DNA of 64,000 bases from SYLG01 sp965226945 (lineage in GTDB: Bacteria; Planctomycetota; Planctomycetia; Gemmatales; Gemmataceae): assembly GCA_965226945.1 (NCBI GenBank), contig OZ245717.1, positions 1,054,001-1,118,000 of the forward strand. The letters run 5' to 3'. A program made the translations under genes and the position numbers. This document shows, in pieces, positions 17,796-26,256 of the stretch. The notes under the pieces are model-generated. The model saw only the letters and a program-made list of their open reading frames with translations. It had not been told where the DNA came from and made no database searches. Numbering within the stretch: the first letter of the stretch is position 1; every line of letters begins with the position of its first letter.

Positions 17796-19264
17796 TCGGG
17801 CGACACCTTGGACTGTGCTTTTTCCTTCGCGCCGGACTCCTTCTTGGGGGACGGGTGCCCTGTTTCGTCCCTGCCCGATTTCTTCTCATCGGGCGATTTC
17901 TTCTCATCGGGCGATTTCTTCTCGTGAAGCCCGGGTTCCTTTTCGTCGGGGGAGCGCAGGCGCACCGCCCTATGATCGGAAAGGCGGCTCTGGCCGCTGG
18001 TGACCACTTCCTCGCCCAGTTTGAGATCGCCCTTCACCTCGACCCAGGCAGCCTCTTTGCCATTTTCCTTGACAACGAGGCGCACCCCCGCCGTCACCGG
18101 CACATCGATCGCCTTGCCATCGCGCACCGCGAAGACCTTCGCCACCCCGGCGAAATTGATCAGGGCATCTTCGGGGACGGTCAGGGCCTGACCGTCGATC
18201 TGAGTCAGGATGGAAGCCTTGGCGAAGCTACCGGCGTGCAAGCGCTTGCCGTCGTTGGGGATTTCCACTTCGATTTGGAAGGTGCGGTTATTGCGATCGA
18301 CCATCGGGTTGACCCGCACCACACGCCCTTTAAAGATCTCGTTTCGGTACGATTCGACTTCCAGTTGCACGGTTTGGCCCACCTTGACCTCGGCGAGATG
18401 GCGCTCCGGCACGGTCGCTTGCAACTTGAGCGGATCGTCGATCACCAGTTTGAACACCTGCATCGTCGTGCCCGGCGACGACTTGAGCAGTTCGCCAAGC
18501 GAAGCCATCCGCTGCGTGACTCCATACTCCACAACCTTGTTGCCATGGGGAGCCATCTCGGGAAAGGGAGCGAGGACCTTGGTGTCCTTGAGCTTTTGCC
18601 TGGCCGAATCGAGGATCGCCTTGCGATGTTCCGCGGCGGCCAGCGTGGTCATCGCTTCAAGCAAGGACTGCTGGTAATTGGCCTTGGCCACGCGGTGATC
18701 CGTTTCCGCCTGATCTCTTTCTTCCTGAGAGGAGACAAAGCCCCCGCTCAGTCGGCTGAGCCGCTCCTTGCGCGTTTGACTGTTCTTTTCGAGGAATGCC
18801 GCCTTCACGACCATCGGCAGTTGGTTGACATCGAACTTGTCCTTAGCGGGCAACTCCTTCAGGCCAAGCTTGGCCAGTTCCAGTTCCAGCGCCCGTTCGG
18901 CTTCGGTGACGGCCAGACGATAGTCGGTCTCATCGATTTCCAGGAGGGGATCGCCCGGTTTGACCCGGTCGCCCAGATCGACCCAGATCTTGGTGATTTT
19001 CCCTTCGACCTTGGGAGTGATCGTCAGTTCTTCCTGGCCGTAAAGCGAGCCGACGACCCGGACGATGCGCTGAATGGGCCGAGCGGTCGCGTTGTCGACG
19101 GTGATCGCGACCGGTTTGGCTTGCGGCGGTTCGGCCTTTTTACCGCCATGTGCGGCTGTTTTGCCGGCCCCACCTTCCGCCCCTCGATGCCAGAGGAAAT
19201 ATCCGCCGACGAGGCAGCCGATCACAACCAAGGCGCCAACGATATTGGAAACGACGCGTTTCAT
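17792..19264 (-). CDS. RND periplasmic adaptor (membrane-fusion protein)
   Basis: From the ATG at 19264 the adaptor has 490 residues. A single N-terminal membrane anchor (NIVGALVVIGCLVGGYFLWHR) is followed by a lipoyl-like half-domain (EGKITKIWVDLGDRVKPGDPLLEID), a long alpha-hairpin with coiled-coil character (about 120-270), the second half-domain and a beta-barrel (LQATVPERHLAEVKVGQ; GRVVRVNPMVDRNNRTFQIEVE). The last 45 residues are a charged tail containing three SPDEKK-type units encoded by an 18-bp repeat near 17880-17930. The start is favoured over a longer frame because GGAAGG precedes it and it overlaps the TetR stop as ATGA. It bridges the permease to an outer-membrane channel. Confidence 0.9.
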   Translation of the reverse strand: MKRVVSNIVGALVVIGCLVGGYFLWHRGAEGGAGKTAAHGGKKAEPPQAKPVAITVDNATARPIQRIVRVVGSLYGQEELTITPKVEGKITKIWVDLGDRVKPGDPLLEIDETDYRLAVTEAERALELELAKLGLKELPAKDKFDVNQLPMVVKAAFLEKNSQTRKERLSRLSGGFVSSQEERDQAETDHRVAKANYQQSLLEAMTTLAAAEHRKAILDSARQKLKDTKVLAPFPEMAPHGNKVVEYGVTQRMASLGELLKSSPGTTMQVFKLVIDDPLKLQATVPERHLAEVKVGQTVQLEVESYRNEIFKGRVVRVNPMVDRNNRTFQIEVEIPNDGKRLHAGSFAKASILTQIDGQALTVPEDALINFAGVAKVFAVRDGKAIDVPVTAGVRLVVKENGKEAAWVEVKGDLKLGEEVVTSGQSRLSDHRAVRLRSPDEKEPGLHEKKSPDEKKSPDEKKSGRDETGHPSPKKESGAKEKAQSKVSPE

Positions 19265-20181
19265 GGACGCCTTCCCTGTGGAGGTGTTTTTTCTTGGGTT
19301 TTTTCTGGTGTTTTTTCTAGAGGAGGAGACTTGGAGTGGGGCGCCAGCCGGTCGTTTGCCAGTCCAAATTGAGGCGGCTTGTCCTGATGCGGCGCCATGG
19401 ATTGGCCGGGATATTCGGCTCGAGACTGGGGGCTTAATAGGCCGTGAAAGACGACTTCCAGGATATGTTTGGCCTGGTCCTCGACGCACACGAGCGGCCG
19501 CGACAGGTGGTTGGCGAACATGGTGCCATAAAGCAGATCGCCGATGACATCGAGGATCGCATCGGGATCGAGTCGCCGCACGCGCTTCTTTTCGATGAGG
19601 TCGAGGAACGAGATGCGCCAGCGGGCCTTGTCTGCTTCGCGGTGCCGGAAGTAGGCAGGCGATCCCTGGCCCGGAAAAACGGCCCGCTCGATCACAAACA
19701 GCTCGACCAGGTCGGGTTTTTCGCGAAAGAAGCTCAAATAGGTTTGGATCGCGGTGATGAACGAGCCCAGCGGGTCACTGCCGGGCGGCAAGGCCCGGTC
19801 AATGGCCAGGGTCAGTTCCTGCAGGCCGCGGTCCAGGGCCGATTTGAAAAGAACTTCTTTACTCGCGAAGTAGCGGTAGATCGTTCCCTTGCCGATGCCC
19901 AGGTCATTGGCGATGACTTGCAAGTCGGAATCTTGATAACCGTGACTGGCGAAATGCGAGGTCGCGGCGGCAAGAATTTGTTCGCGCCGGAGTTCCGCCC
20001 GTTCGGGATCGCGGGGGCGGCCCCTCGAAGGAGACGTCAACGGGGGAGACGTCAATGGGGGAGACGTCAACGAAGGAGACGTCAATGGGGGAGACGTCAA
20101 CGGGGGAGACGTCGAGGAAGTCGGTGAAGAAGAAGTCGAAGATGGGGAAATCGACTTACCGGCCTTGGCCACGGAAACCAC
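19261..20181 (-). CDS. TetR/AcrR-family regulator with N-terminal repeat linker
   Basis: The 306-residue product is the probable regulator of the adjoining RND operon. The helix-turn-helix region is LQVIANDLGIGKGTIYRYFASKE, near residue 90, preceded by RREQILAAATSHFASHGYQDSD. The C-terminal ligand-binding part is helical and ends with a Pro/Lys-rich tail. The first 50 residues are unusual: SPPLT-type units encoded by a 15-bp tandem repeat. The start is GTG (20181), with another GTG at 20172, so the exact N-terminus is uncertain; translation could even begin after the repeat if a non-ATG start there were used. About 23 nt upstream lies GACGCGTC (20204-20211), a small palindrome that could be part of its operator, but support is weak. 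Its stop overlaps the adaptor start as ATGA. Confidence 0.87.
   Translation of the reverse strand: MVSVAKAGKSISPSSTSSSPTSSTSPPLTSPPLTSPSLTSPPLTSPPLTSPSRGRPRDPERAELRREQILAAATSHFASHGYQDSDLQVIANDLGIGKGTIYRYFASKEVLFKSALDRGLQELTLAIDRALPPGSDPLGSFITAIQTYLSFFREKPDLVELFVIERAVFPGQGSPAYFRHREADKARWRISFLDLIEKKRVRRLDPDAILDVIGDLLYGTMFANHLSRPLVCVEDQAKHILEVVFHGLLSPQSRAEYPGQSMAPHQDKPPQFGLANDRLAPHSKSPPLEKTPEKTQEKTPPQGRRP
20033..20107. repeat. 15-bp tandem repeat (five units) inside the TetR coding region
   Basis: Five consecutive 15-bp units of the type GACGTCAA(C/T)GGGGGA (the third has GAAGGA at its end) run from 20033 to 20107, with a partial sixth unit after it. Because each unit is 15 bp, copy-number change alters the protein by 5 residues (SPPLT) without shifting the frame. 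Confidence 0.9.
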
Positions 20182-20354
20182 CCATAGTCCTATTTAACTG
20201 ACTGACGCGTCCGTCCTTTTTTATAACGCTTCAAGCCCTTTTGGCGCAAGCCATCATGCCCGGTCAGGCAGCATCGAAAACTCAAATCGCACCCGCGGCA
20301 AAATCCAATGATGAAAGGCCATACCCTCATGGGTGCCCATCGTGGCGGCTTTTT

Positions 20355-20798
20355 TCACTCGCTCAACAGGAACATGCTGGCGCGAATCGCTTCAAACACC
20401 GGTTCGATTTCTTCGGCGTCGAAATCGTTGCACTGGAATAAAAACAGAATCGTCCCTTCCTCGGAAGGAATCGCTTCCAGCCGGCAAAGGTTGCTGAAAT
20501 CGAAACTAAAAAATCGGACCTCGACAACTTTGGAAGGGGCGCCGCAGATCTCCCCCGTGGAGGTTTCATACTCGAGTTCGGGGTAGTCGTCCTTGAGGGT
20601 TTGCAGCGCCGCCTCTAGCATCTCATCGACGCCGGCATCGAGGTCGGCGGCGATCACGATGAAGGCCGTGCCTGGCCCTTGCAAACTCAATTGCCAGGAG
20701 GCCTCGGCATCCTGGAATTCCTTTTTCCAGGAGGAGGGGTAGGCCATCCGGAAAAAGCCCTTTTCAAAATTCGTATCCAGAGCCGTTTTGCTTGCCAT
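20355..20798 (-). CDS. Small cytoplasmic protein of unknown function
   Basis: The 147-residue product has no signal peptide or membrane segment. It reads as an alternating strand/helix domain: FRMAYPSSWKKEFQDAEASW, TAFIVIAADLDAGVDEMLEAALQTLKDDYP, VVEVRFFSFDF and ILFLFQCNDFDAEEIEPVFEAIRASM. This order (a YPSSWKK opening, a central helix, a final helix) is reminiscent of the PsbP/DcrB-like fold, but that is only an impression. GGAAGG precedes the ATG start by a proper distance. It lies 56 nt past the 3' end of tRNA-Leu on the same strand, so it may share a transcript with it. The function is unknown. Confidence 0.7.
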   Translation of the reverse strand: MASKTALDTNFEKGFFRMAYPSSWKKEFQDAEASWQLSLQGPGTAFIVIAADLDAGVDEMLEAALQTLKDDYPELEYETSTGEICGAPSKVVEVRFFSFDFSNLCRLEAIPSEEGTILFLFQCNDFDAEEIEPVFEAIRASMFLLSE

Positions 20799-20855
20799 GA
20801 TCCTTCCGGCCCAGTCCTGCGTCGCGTGAACTCGTCACCCGCGCGCGAGAAGTAT

Positions 20856-20943
20856 TGCTGGAGACGGGACTTGAACCCGTACGGGGGGATTACCTCCCAT
20901 CGGATTTTAAGTCCGATGCGTCTGCCGATTCCGCCACTCCAGC
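20856..20943 (-). tRNA. tRNA-Leu(UAA)
   Basis: The 88-nt class II tRNA has a 7-bp acceptor stem (GCTGGAG paired with CTCCAGC), a standard D arm, an anticodon loop CTTAAAA giving UAA, a long variable arm as expected for leucine, and a T arm with GGTTCAAGTCC. The 3' CCA is not encoded. Confidence 0.95.
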
Positions 20944-21537
20944 GTAACCGCGGGCTATTTTAGCTTTTCGAGACCCATTCGCCCCCTTCGCGACCCATAA
21001 GTTTCCGATCCGGCCCCCACGCGAATTTTCGAAGCCCCCCGGCGCTGGTCCTCGGCGCGCCCCTTCAAGGGTCCGATCTACACCAAGACTTTGAGCGGAT
21101 CCACCGCTGGCCCACGCCCCCTCTTGAGATATCCCACCGGTACTGCCCCAAACCCTTTCAAAGAAAGGCCTTGTGTTTGCAAAGCGCGGACCGTGATACT
21201 GGTTTCCCCAGCCTGTTTTCCCTCAACTGGGCGTGCCATTTCCCAGACAGAATGCGAACGATGGCGCCCGTGCCAATCCTGCCAGGCCACGCTCCGCACT
21301 GGGCAGCTGGATCAAGTTGACGGACCGATGCAAGCGGACCGATCGCTCGCGTTAAATCCTGCTGAAACCAGAGGATAGATCGACTCGGTAGTTCCCCTTT
21401 CGCCAGACGCCAATTTTTGAGAAATAGCACCCTGGCAAGGTCGTTCGCTGGGGGCATTTGCCTTGCCCTGTGCCAACGCACCGGAACAAGATGACGTCAA
21501 CAGGGCGTCTCACGGCCCATTTCGGGGAGTTTGACGA
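20944..21537. other. Intergenic region, no gene recognised
   Basis: About 590 nt between tRNA-Leu and the GT87-like gene. Short open frames on both strands here have no start signals, domain motifs or sensible composition. The last 20 nt hold the GGGGAG ribosome-binding site of the following gene. No repeat or RNA structure stands out. Confidence 0.6.
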
Positions 21538-22902
21538 ATGACCGAGGAAGCGACGCGGATCCAACCCAAGAATTCCTGGTGGCGCGCTCATGCGACTTCC
21601 CTGGTATTCGCCGGGTTCGTCGTTCTCCTGGCCCTCTTGAGCATCAAATACACCTACAAGGCCTGGGAATCGCGCTCGGCGATTCAGCGCTGGCAACCGC
21701 AACTACTCGACCTGGATAACGGGGAAGACATCGCCCGCAAATACCAGTACCCCAACCCGCCCGTGATGGCGGTGTTGCTCTATCCGCTGGCGAAAATGCC
21801 CCCCGTGGCCATGGCGCTCTCCTGGTACTACCTCAAGGTGGCCATGGCGTTCTTGGCGGTGCTGTGGACCTGGCAAATGGTGCAGGGGTCGGGCCGCTTG
21901 CCGTGGTGGAGCCTTTTGCTCGCCATTGGCCTGTCGCTACGGCCGATCATCGGCGACTTGCAACATGGCAACGTCAATCTGCTGATTCTGTTGTTGTGTG
22001 TCGGCAGTTTGAAACTTTGGATGGACGGCCGGGACATTGGCGCAGGCATCGTCATGGCATTGGCCATCTCGTGTAAGGTCACTCCCGGCCTTTTCGTTTT
22101 TTACTTCTTGATCAAACGATCCTGGTGGACCCTTGCAGGTGTGGCCTTCGGCCTTCTTCTATTCTTGTGGCCCGGCCTCGTGCCCGCAGCCGTGCTTGGC
22201 TGGGAGGCCAATCAAACCCAGCTCTATTCCTGGTTTGACGAGATGGTCAAACCGTTCGTCATCGAGGGCAAGGTCACACCGGAGCACAACAATCAATCGC
22301 TGCCCGGACTGGTGTTCCGTCTGTTCACCTACAGCCCCTCGTTCACAACCTATGTCGATAACATCTGGACTCCGGTGGAATACCACAACCTGCTCAACCT
22401 TGATCCGGTCACGGCCAAACGCATCGTGCAAGCCTGCATGGGGTTATTCGCCCTGACCATGTTCTTCACCTCGATCCAGCCCAGGCCCACCGGCCTCAAT
22501 GGTCCCGATCGCCAAAATCGAACCACCGATCGCACCGCGCTCGTGGCGGAAATGGGTCTGGTCTTTTTGGGCATGCTCTTGTTCAGCGAGCGCACCTGGA
22601 AACACCACGCCGTAACCCTGCTCGTGCCCTGGGTCGTGATCGCCGCTCGATTTGCTCAGATCCCGGGATGGACCCGCGAAAAGGGACTCATCGTCGGCCT
22701 GACAATCCTGTCGCAGTTGCTCATGAGCCTGACGAGCACGGGCCTCTTGCCCGACCGGATCGCCAAGATCGGCCAGGTTTACGGCGGCTTCACGATTGCA
22801 TTCGGGCTGATGTCCTGGGCGATGCTCGACATCATGGTTCGCGGGCGAAGCAAAGGGGCCGCGGAGTTGCCATCAAGCGCGGCGCCACGCCTGGCAGCAT
22901 AA
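21538..22902 (+). CDS. GT87-like (DUF2029) membrane glycosyltransferase
   Basis: The 454-residue polytopic protein has about 9-11 hydrophobic segments and matches the glycosyltransferase family 87/DUF2029 type, which uses polyprenyl-phosphate sugars such as mannose. The signature is YPNPPVMAVLLYPLAKMP near residue 65, QHGNVNLLILLLCVGSL near 140, then SCKVTPGLFVFYFLIKRSWW, and HNNQSLPGLVFRLF in the extracytoplasmic loop. An acidic residue before the second span (DLDNGEDIARKY), typical of the GT-C fold, is present. A GGGGAG ribosome-binding site precedes the ATG. It stands alone on its strand. The donor and acceptor are unknown. Confidence 0.82.
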   Translation: MTEEATRIQPKNSWWRAHATSLVFAGFVVLLALLSIKYTYKAWESRSAIQRWQPQLLDLDNGEDIARKYQYPNPPVMAVLLYPLAKMPPVAMALSWYYLKVAMAFLAVLWTWQMVQGSGRLPWWSLLLAIGLSLRPIIGDLQHGNVNLLILLLCVGSLKLWMDGRDIGAGIVMALAISCKVTPGLFVFYFLIKRSWWTLAGVAFGLLLFLWPGLVPAAVLGWEANQTQLYSWFDEMVKPFVIEGKVTPEHNNQSLPGLVFRLFTYSPSFTTYVDNIWTPVEYHNLLNLDPVTAKRIVQACMGLFALTMFFTSIQPRPTGLNGPDRQNRTTDRTALVAEMGLVFLGMLLFSERTWKHHAVTLLVPWVVIAARFAQIPGWTREKGLIVGLTILSQLLMSLTSTGLLPDRIAKIGQVYGGFTIAFGLMSWAMLDIMVRGRSKGAAELPSSAAPRLAA

Positions 22903-23148
22903 AACCGGGCTGCTTTCACCGTTGCAAGCGGATAGGGCGGGTTCCTCGACCAATTGAGCCTGCGCCGGGTCACCTGCAACCATTCTGCATTCCCCTGATA
23001 GCTGCCTCCCTAATTCTGAATCATTGTTTTTCCCAGCTTTCAACGCTCACGGCGCAAGAGCAATTGGCCGACGTTTCGAGGTTCGTCGAGCCTTGTTGAA
23101 CATAATAAAATGTGAATGTTTGCGATCGCTCTTTGGCCGGGTGAGAAG

Positions 23149-23325
23149 ATGATCGAACGGATTTACGTTCACAACTTTCGTTGCTTTGAGGATTTCACCC
23201 TCGATCTTTCCAATCGAGGTTCCGTGCTCATTATTGGAATGAACAGAACTGGCAAATCGACGCTCAAAACGGAATTGGAGCGGATGAAGGATCGCCTCAA
23301 GCCATTCGTCCTTCTATGGGACTGA
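23149..23325 (+). pseudogene. Remnant of an AAA/RecF-like ATPase
   Basis: The 58 codons start like a RecF/SMC/OLD-type ATPase: MIERIYVHNFRCFEDFTLDL then a Walker A motif GMNRTGKSTL. After it only about 20 residues follow before a stop, so the Walker B and signature motifs are missing. A normal member has several hundred residues. The sequence after the P-loop does not look like the expected helix continuation, which suggests an internal deletion joined the beginning to a short tail. GAGAAG precedes the ATG. It is probably a decayed gene, perhaps left from a lost defence or repair module. Confidence 0.6.
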
Positions 23326-23370
23326 TTTTGCCCTGAACTTTGCTTTCGCATCATCACGCGAGGAACTGCC

Positions 23371-24348
23371 ATGGCTCGCAAACCCAAACAAAGCGTGACC
23401 GTTGAACTACCATCCGCCTTCATTGATTTCATGCGTGAAGTCCATCAGTACATTGTGGATGGGGAAGAAGTAGCAACGACGTTGGAATCGGACGATTTGC
23501 TCCAATGCCAGTGCATTTACGGCGGACTCTACAATGCTGCCAAACAACAATTTGGATTTCGCTTCTTCCACCCGGACCGAACTACCTGGGATTTTGATGT
23601 TAACGCACGACAAATCGCTCAGATTGCCGCCGGCAAGCTGACCACAATGCCGCTCTGGCAGTGCCAAGGAAACCGGTGCGGCTGCCTGCATGCCACCGAA
23701 GATTCTTACTGCCATCATTGCGATTCGATCCGGCATTTCGACAACGATTATGAAGCATCTTTAAAGCGTCTTTACCCGAATGAAAGTTCTCACACTCATT
23801 CCGTTATGACCCTTTTGCGCAAGATTGGGATGGCGCTTTGGGATTATCACCGTGAATATGAGCGATTCCCACCCTGGCAAACACTCGATGCGAACGGCCA
23901 ATCGCTTCATAGTTGGCGGTCGCTCATTCTTCCGTTTCTCGATGAAGACTCCCTGTTCGAAGCGATCGATTTTAGTCAACCATGGGATTCGGATACCAAT
24001 CGACGTGCCTGGGAGCGCCGTCCTTCGGTGTATGGCGGTAAGGAATTTGAGCCACTCCTGACGAATGTGATGGCAGTTGTCGGAGCGGAAACGATCTGGC
24101 CGCCTGTTGGTCGAGGTTCGTTCAAAGAGATCGACTCAAAATTCTGTTACCCGATTGGTGCGGTCGCCCTGACAGATATGTCGGTCCACTGGATGCAGCC
24201 GATCGACACCGATGTTTTTTCGGTGATCGCCGACCATGAAAAAAACAAGGAACTAATCGTTGCCTGCGTGGGCGGAGGCGTCGAAATTCTGCGCGAAGGC
24301 GATGCGGATCAATTGCACAGTTTGCTGCGATTCATTGAGCAATACTAG
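23371..24348 (+). CDS. Zinc-ribbon protein with DUF1559-like C-terminal region
   Basis: The 325-residue protein has three visible parts. Residues 1-90 are an uncharacterised alpha/beta region. Residues about 93-115 hold a Cys/His cluster (CQGNRCGCLHATEDSYCHHC) that should bind zinc. Residues about 145-325 follow the planctomycete DUF1559 pattern: LRKIGMALWDYHREYERFPP, then HSWRSLILPFLDEDSLFEAI and FSQPWDSDTNRRA. The type IV pilin-like leader that normally opens DUF1559 proteins is absent and there is no signal peptide, so this version appears cytoplasmic. GAGGAA precedes the ATG. It is convergent with the broken gene at 24371. The function is unknown. Confidence 0.72.
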   Translation: MARKPKQSVTVELPSAFIDFMREVHQYIVDGEEVATTLESDDLLQCQCIYGGLYNAAKQQFGFRFFHPDRTTWDFDVNARQIAQIAAGKLTTMPLWQCQGNRCGCLHATEDSYCHHCDSIRHFDNDYEASLKRLYPNESSHTHSVMTLLRKIGMALWDYHREYERFPPWQTLDANGQSLHSWRSLILPFLDEDSLFEAIDFSQPWDSDTNRRAWERRPSVYGGKEFEPLLTNVMAVVGAETIWPPVGRGSFKEIDSKFCYPIGAVALTDMSVHWMQPIDTDVFSVIADHEKNKELIVACVGGGVEILREGDADQLHSLLRFIEQY

Positions 24349-24370
24349 TACACGTGCCCCGTTGACCGGT

Positions 24371-24582
24371 TTACTTTGGCTTGGTCTGTTCCGTCACCCG
24401 CTTGACTTCGTTTTTCACAAAACTCCTGGCTTCTTCCCATCGGGATGCGTCGGTCTGGTCATTGAGGCCGTGATCCATTCCCATGGCTTCAAGAATCCAG
24501 AACGCAGCGGCGTTGCGTATTTCGATCTTGCCAATTTTGCTCCATGGGCTGGGATAAAGTCCCCCATCTTCGCGCTTCGGAA
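24371..24582 (-). pseudogene. 3' fragment of a secreted-protein gene cut by the IS3 element
   Basis: Reading leftward from the IS end, about 68 codons are open and end with TAA at 24371. They encode a coding-like stretch with GGLYPSPWSKIGKIEIRNAA and WILEAMGMDHGLNDQTDASR, closing with VKRVTEQTKPK. There is no start codon at its beginning; upstream the frame enters the IS inverted repeat and hits a stop at once. The strand and position fit the missing C-terminus of the gene whose 5' part begins at 27965: its last host residues, FLDDQTVFDKPP, would continue into PKREDGGLYPSPW. The exact join needs a small correction, because no target duplication is seen at the element ends. Confidence 0.6.
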
Positions 24583-24605
24583 TGTGTCAACATCTTTGAG
24601 ACCAA
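24583..24605 (+). repeat. IS3 inverted repeat, transposase 3' side
   Basis: Starts TGTGTCAACAT and ends TGAGACCAA. It matches the reverse complement of the other end except for one substitution near the tip and a 4-5 nt variable centre. Confidence 0.75.
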
Positions 24606-24677
24606 TTTTCCTGATTTGTACAGAAGGCGTTCACTGCGTCGATTGATCAAGACCTGGTCCATGCCTGGGCTGTTCTT

Positions 24678-25869
24678 TTATGCGAGGGTCGCATGAACTG
24701 GCACCAAAGGGAGCCCAGCTTCCCGTGAGGCTCCCTTTGGTGCCAATTCATGCTTTTGGTTGCACGGCGGTTGGTTTTGCGGCAGGGTTTTCTTTGCCGA
24801 CTTGCAGGGGTGCTTTGAATCGAAAGTTGGCTTGTTGATCCAGACCTCTTTTGGAAACGCTTTGAAGGCAGGGATCCCCTTCACAAAGCGCTCGGGATGG
24901 CGCGCATGAGCTCGATGCATCGTCTCGCGTCGTTCAGCTAAGACCTCATCGGCCCGTCCAGAATGAACGACTCCCGGGGTCAGCATCTGGAGCCCTTCAT
25001 GATGGTGATGTTGGTTGTACCACTCGAAGAATCCTCGAAGGAAGGTTCGCGCCGCGTCAAAGCTCTCGAAGCGATCGGGGAAGGTTGAGTGATATTTCAG
25101 GGTCTTGAACTGGCTTTCCGAATACGGGTTGTCATTGGAAACCTGCGGTCTGCTTTGAGACCTGGTCACTCCCAGGTCTGCCAGCATCCCGCTGACTTCA
25201 CGGGATACCATTGGTGCACCCCGATCACTGTGAATCGTTAGCTGGCCTTCTGGAACTCCCTCCCTTTTTGCCGTCTCGGCAATCAACATTCGGGCGATGG
25301 TACCCGATTCTTTTCCCGCCAACGTCCAACCGACCACATAGCGGCTGAAGATGTCCAAAAGGACATACAGACGATAGTGCTGCCCTTTCACCGGGCCACG
25401 AATCATCGTGATATCCCAGGACCAGACCTGATGGATCCCGGTGGCCAGCAATTCCGGCTTTCCATAGCTGGGGTGCCGAAGTTGGTCCCGCCTCTCGCGG
25501 CTTGCGCCGTCTCTGGCGAGAATCCGATACATGGTCCTCACCGACGACAGGTGCCTTCTCTCGTCGAGAAGAGTGGCGTGAACTTCCCGCACCGAACTGT
25601 CAGCGAATCGCTCGCTGTAAAGGATGGCCCGGACCTCCTCCCGCTCCGGTGCGGTCAAGGCCCGGGGAACATGCTTGGGCAGCCGAGGTCCGCAGAACGG
25701 CTCGACTGGTCGTCCATACCGGTAATAGCTGGCACGAGAAACGCCGAGGTCACGGCAGGCTTTGCGAAGACAAATTAATCCACGATTTTCCCGGACCTCT
25801 ACGATTACTTGGTTTCGGGAGTTCCGTCGCTCTTGAACGGTCTCCCCATTAAACTCGCCACTTTTTTTT
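24678..25869 (-). CDS. IS3-family transposase OrfB (DDE integrase domain)
   Basis: This frame encodes the catalytic half of the IS3 transposase. From the slippery run it is open with no stop, through RENRGLICLRKACRDLGVSR and a TTG at 25658, to the stop at 24678. DDE residues are visible: the first Asp in WSWDITMIRG, the second in TIHSDRGAPM, and the Glu in NPYSESQFKTLKY. HHHHEGLQMLTPGVVH is the usual C-terminal landmark. About 45 residues after VWINKP are an unusual extension overlapping a long inverted repeat. The protein is expected mainly as an OrfAB fusion made by -1 frameshifting with OrfA. Confidence 0.9.
24691..24753. repeat. Long inverted repeat inside the IS3 OrfB tail
   Basis: A 25-bp arm (24691-24715) pairs with 24729-24753 with one mismatch, leaving a 13-nt loop. 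It contains a perfect 17-bp core. It falls within the last codons of OrfB and could act as a terminator or block read-through from outside; there is no T-run after it. Confidence 0.85.
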
Positions 25870-26209
25870 GAATCCCAATAATTGTCCGCGCGTGAAGCAG
25901 CTCTTTCTCAAGACCTGCTACCTGGCGGCGAAGTTTTTCCATCTCTTTCGCTGGGCCAACCTTTTTTGATCCCTTGGCTGGTATCTTGTCCGATCCGAAT
26001 GCCCCTTGAGCACGCTTGCGGCGCCAGTCGTCCAGTTGGGAACGATAGATCCCTTCTCGTCTTAATACCTCGACCACCTTTCGGGTTCCTACCGCACGAT
26101 CCACCTCTTCAAGAATCAGAAGCTTGTATTCCTTGTCGAACCGTCGACGAATGGCCTTCTCTTTAACCTCGCTATCCCCAAGCCCTATAACCCGTTTAAT
26201 CGGTTCCAC
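25805..26209 (-). CDS. IS3-family transposase OrfA (DNA-binding)
   Basis: The 134-residue product starts with GTG. It has a transposase-8 type helix-turn-helix (RRFDKEYKLLILEEVDRAVG; VVEVLRREGIYRSQLDDWRR) followed by a leucine-zipper-like coil (AKEMEKLRRQVAGLEKELLH) used for multimerisation. Near its end, IQKKVASLM covers a run of eight A residues where ribosomes can slip into the OrfB frame. It binds the inverted repeats and regulates transposition. Confidence 0.88.
   Translation of the reverse strand: MEPIKRVIGLGDSEVKEKAIRRRFDKEYKLLILEEVDRAVGTRKVVEVLRREGIYRSQLDDWRRKRAQGAFGSDKIPAKGSKKVGPAKEMEKLRRQVAGLEKELLHARTIIGIQKKVASLMGRPFKSDGTPETK
25862..25869 (-). other. A8G slippery site for -1 frameshifting (IS3)
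   Basis: Eight T residues on the plus strand give AAAAAAAAG in the transposase mRNA (codons CAA AAA AAA GTG in the OrfA frame). A one-base backward slip moves reading into the OrfB frame, which is open from here. This is the standard way IS3 elements make the fused transposase. Confidence 0.8.
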
Positions 26210-26256
26210 TTCCAGCTCGCTTTCTGCCTGTGCCCTTCACTACTTTAGACCACGAT

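Noticed and set aside
17855..19372. A 505-codon plus-strand frame
   Set aside because: Antisense to the RND adaptor, composition unlike a protein, no homology.
20033..20112. CRISPR-like array
   Set aside because: The repeat units are contiguous without spacers and lie in a coding region, so it is a minisatellite.
24260..24646. A 128-codon plus-strand frame over the IS3 left end
   Set aside because: It crosses the end of the DUF1559-like gene and the IS boundary, and its antisense strand has a better coding stretch.
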